Shown in pieces: positions 61,531 through 64,000 of a stretch of 64,000 nucleotides of DNA; position 1 is the first letter of the stretch, and every line of letters begins with the position of its first letter. The position numbers and the translations under genes are program-made. Location: positions 547,862,488 through 547,926,487 of the forward strand of contig NC_081412.1 of NCBI RefSeq assembly GCF_030272615.1. Reading direction: 5' to 3'. The notes below the pieces were generated by a model, which saw only the letters and a list, made by a program, of their open reading frames with translations, was not told where the DNA came from and searched no databases. The DNA is from Cryptomeria japonica. Lineage: Eukaryota > Streptophyta > Pinopsida > Cupressales > Cupressaceae.

Positions 61531-63335
61531 TGTAGTCACATAAATCTGTCCACTTAATTAAATGAATATTTAATATTTATTTGATTATTTAACCATCAAT
61601 TAATAATTAATTAAATTAATATATTTAATTAATTCATCTTAACCCTCTTCTCCTATTAATTAAATAAATTATTCAATTTATTTGATTTAATTCACTTAAC
61701 CAAATTCAGACCATTAATTAAATAAATAAATCATATTTGTTTAATTAAATCTTCTCTCACATTTAAATAAATTAATATTTATTTAAATCCCCCAAAATCC
61801 CACCTCTCACATTTAAATAAATAAATCATTTATTTAAATCACCTTTATCCTCCACCCACTTGTATTTTCCTACAAAAGCAAGTTGCACAACTATTTTAAA
61901 TAAATCATTTATTTAAATCACCTTTATCCTCCACCCACTTGTATTTTCCTACAAAAGCAAGTTGCACAACTATTTTAAATAAATTATTTATTTAAAATCC
62001 TATTTATCCTCACCCACTTGAAGCCTTTAATGGTTTCCCTTAAAGTATTCAAACTTGATGGCTTTAAAGTCTTCAAACTTGATGGCTTCCTTCTATAGTC
62101 TTCTTAAGACTTTAATGGTTTTCCTTAAAGTCTTCAAGCCTTTAATGGTTCCCCTCAAAGTCTTCAAGCATTTTAATGCTTTATCTTCCTTTTTCTCATT
62201 TAAATAAATTAATATTTATTTGAATATTTATCCAAATACAACTTGCACACATTTATTGAAATAAATGAATTTTTATTTTAATAAAATCCTATTTTCCCTC
62301 ACCCACCAAATCCACTTGCAAAATCTAATCCCCTTCTAGATTCTTCTAACCCCTTCCTAATTAGCTTAATCCATCCCCTAATTATTGTCACATTCCTAAG
62401 CAAAATGGAGTCACTTCTCAAAGCCTAAAAGTCTTGGATAACCTTTGAAAGCTTCCAACCTTCAACCACTAAATGGCTCAAAGTCTTTGATAACCATTGA
62501 AGGCTTTCAACCTTCAACCACTTAATCCCCAAAGTCTCCAATAACCATTAATGGTTAATTCAACCCTCCCACATGGTTAAAACATTTGTTTTGACTCAAC
62601 CTCTACCCAACCCAAAGGTCTCATCAGGCCATTAATGCTTTGACCATGATTATCTCTTAAACATTTGCACAAAGGTTTATCCTTGGATTAACTCTTAATC
62701 CAATGGGTAATCTTAATTTAGACTTGACCCTTACCTTCTAGATAACCATGAGGTCTTCTCAGGCCTTTAATGCCTCCAACCTCTTCTCTCAACCCAATCC
62801 TATGTTGACACTTGTCACCATTTTATTGGTGCCAATTGTGCACATGGATCCCCAACTTTCAAACTTGGCCCTTGATTAAACCATTCAATCTTAACCCTTC
62901 ATTTCCCCATTTCTTCTATAAATAGAACCCTTCTCCTCAAGCAAAAGGAAGCATTTTAGAGTATTGTTGTTATACTGGCATTAGCATAGAGCTTTTTCAT
63001 AGCATCACTATCTACTCTTGCATAGTATTTGCTTATCATATTCAACCATCTTGAATCTCCATATGGCATCCATGGCTAGTGCTAAAAGCTGAGAGCTACA
63101 CTCATTTGGGACTTGGAGAGGAGAGAAACAAGGGAGAAGCATCAAAAGACATCATGGAAGCATCTTAGGGAGGCTCTTCTCCTTTCTTTTATTTTGTTAA
63201 ACTTCTTTCATGCTTTTTGAAATCTCTCTTGATATGTTTGGAATGGTTTTTAGTTCTTTGTTTTGTTTTTATGGTTGAAACTAACTTATTAACATTGAAC
63301 TTTGTTGTTGCCTTGTCCCCATTTCCATGACATCA
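61531..63335 (+). repeat. 3' LTR of the Gypsy element, 1805 bp
   Basis: Same length and structure as the 5' LTR, including the 79-bp duplication (61819-61897 and 61898-61976) and the TATAAATA box (62917-62924). If active, it could promote transcription rightward into the second half of the interrupted locus. Confidence 0.93.
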
Positions 63336-63375
63336 CTAACTATCTTTAATGCTTGGTCCAATTTCTGGTTTGTAG

Positions 63376-63829
63376 GTGTTGACAGGGGACGAAATGTCCT
63401 AGATTGATGACATCACGCTGTCGGCGATCGATTTTGGCCTACAAGGCTATATGGTATCATATTTTGTACAACTCTTTTTATGTATTGTTTTGATGGAATA
63501 TGCAAGTCATTCCATTTTAGATTTTTAAAATTATGTTTAATTTATTATCTGTACTAATATCTCATTTTAATTTTCTATTTTTAGGGCACCCCCTCCACGT
63601 CTAGGGCTCATCCGAAGAAAAAGAATATCTCGAAGACGCCAAAACGTGTGAAGAAGGTAATTGAACACATTTTTAGTTGTACAATTGTTTGAAAATGTTG
63701 AAATCAAGTATTAGTTGGGTTTTGTAGATTGATTAGTGTTTTTTGTCTATTTTACATGTACAACGGCCATTGAGCTTTGTGGATATGTTGAATGCACCTA
63801 ATTCGCCCGTGAATCAAGAGAGGGCGGAG
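63376..63829 (+). pseudogene. Multi-exon gene-like locus, 3' part
   Basis: Short phase-0 exons: 63376-63453, 63585-63656 and one ending at 63829. The first begins after TTTGTAG and contains an in-frame TAG at 63400-63402. The second encodes a basic KKKNISKTPKRVKK stretch, a plausible nuclear localisation signal. The third reads PLSFVDMLNAPNSPV; its acceptor is unclear, because the base run before it is ACAACGG without AG, and an upstream TTAG with an open frame is the alternative. Exons of this size match exon 47080-47142 on the other side of the Gypsy element. The locus continues beyond the window. Confidence 0.4.
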
Positions 63830-64000
63830 GTATGTATCTCTACTTTATTTTCTTGATTTCATGATTATATGCACGCGTACATGTGAACTTGTGATATATT
63901 ATAATCTTATTTTTTTTCATACAACAAATATCCATACCTATTTTGTCAATGGAGAACCCTCCTCCTTGCACTGGAGAAGCATATCAGGATCCGGTACACT
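63830..64000 (+). other. Right edge, probable intron and next exon of the locus
   Basis: A GTATGT donor is followed by T-rich sequence and then more GC-rich sequence with a Pro-Pro-rich frame near 63950. The window ends before its boundary can be judged. Confidence 0.3.

Larger units (their letters stand above)
47213..63335 (+). mobile_element. Ty3/Gypsy LTR retrotransposon, Tat-like, young
   Basis: Two 1805-bp LTRs (47213-49017 and 61531-63335), each starting TGTAGTCACA and ending CATGACATCA, flank a 12.5-kb body: a long leader with a small frame, gag, protease, G-patch-like segment, RT, RNase H, a second RNase H and integrase, then a 2.5-kb tail with tandem repeats and a purine tract. RT before integrase makes it Ty3/Gypsy; two RNase H domains point to the Tat lineage. 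The LTRs differ at two sites only by eye (48748/63066 and 48754/63072). Target repeats are CTAAA on the left and CTAAC on the right. It sits in an intron of the locus at 45.8-63.8 kb. Confidence 0.95.

Noticed and set aside
1-64000. CRISPR arrays, tRNA and rRNA genes
   Set aside because: Looked for regular spaced repeats and for tRNA or rRNA signatures; the regular repeats found are transposon minisatellites or the GCGTACGC array. Nothing supports these classes in this nuclear plant DNA.

Overview
The window looks like nuclear DNA of a seed plant, most likely a gymnosperm (conifer-type): one 20-exon plant-type gene with long introns sits among nested, decayed and recent LTR retrotransposons, LINE remnants and AT-rich spacer. 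No bacterial operons, rRNA or tRNA genes were seen. The organism call is an inference from style; the gene calls rest on sequence.

Layout. (1) 554-9264: an old non-autonomous Copia-type LTR element on the minus strand. It has a gag with coiled coils and zinc knuckles but no recognisable protease, integrase or reverse transcriptase; a second long reading frame of unknown function takes their place. Its left LTR is split by a 1485-bp LTR-like insertion (TSD CTTGT), and its second frame is split by a solo LTR of its own family in the opposite orientation (TSD CTTCC). (2) 12547-24188: the only intact cellular gene, an orthologue of the plant DNA-damage-tolerance protein RAD5A (HIRAN, SNF2 ATPase with embedded RING, helicase C), plus strand, about 1125 residues. 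Intron 11 carries a 999-bp non-autonomous hAT-like element with 8-bp TSDs; intron 18 carries a 776-bp solo LTR with 5-bp TSDs. (3) About 27.2-29.2 kb: a decayed LINE (endonuclease and RT remnants); another LINE remnant (RNase H) lies near 41 kb. (4) 31691-38413: a complete but inactivated Copia element with 1053-bp LTRs. (5) 45.5-47.1 kb and 63.4-63.8 kb: two halves of a multi-exon gene-like locus, preceded by a CpG-rich array of GCGTACGC palindromes. (6) 47213-63335: a 16.1-kb Ty3/Gypsy element of Tat type (two RNase H domains, G-patch-like segment, 3' tandem repeats) inserted into an intron of that locus. Its 1805-bp LTRs differ at two positions by eye.

Functionally, RAD5A would act in template-switch repair. 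Everything else is transposon biology: repeated insertion into introns, LTRs and elements of the same family, then decay that is mostly compatible with C-to-T change. The stops in the young Gypsy gag-pol, in the older Copia element and in the interrupted locus can nearly all be read as C:G to T:A transitions. The least explained items are the non-autonomous element's second frame, the inverted zinc-knuckle duplication inside it, and the palindrome-array locus.
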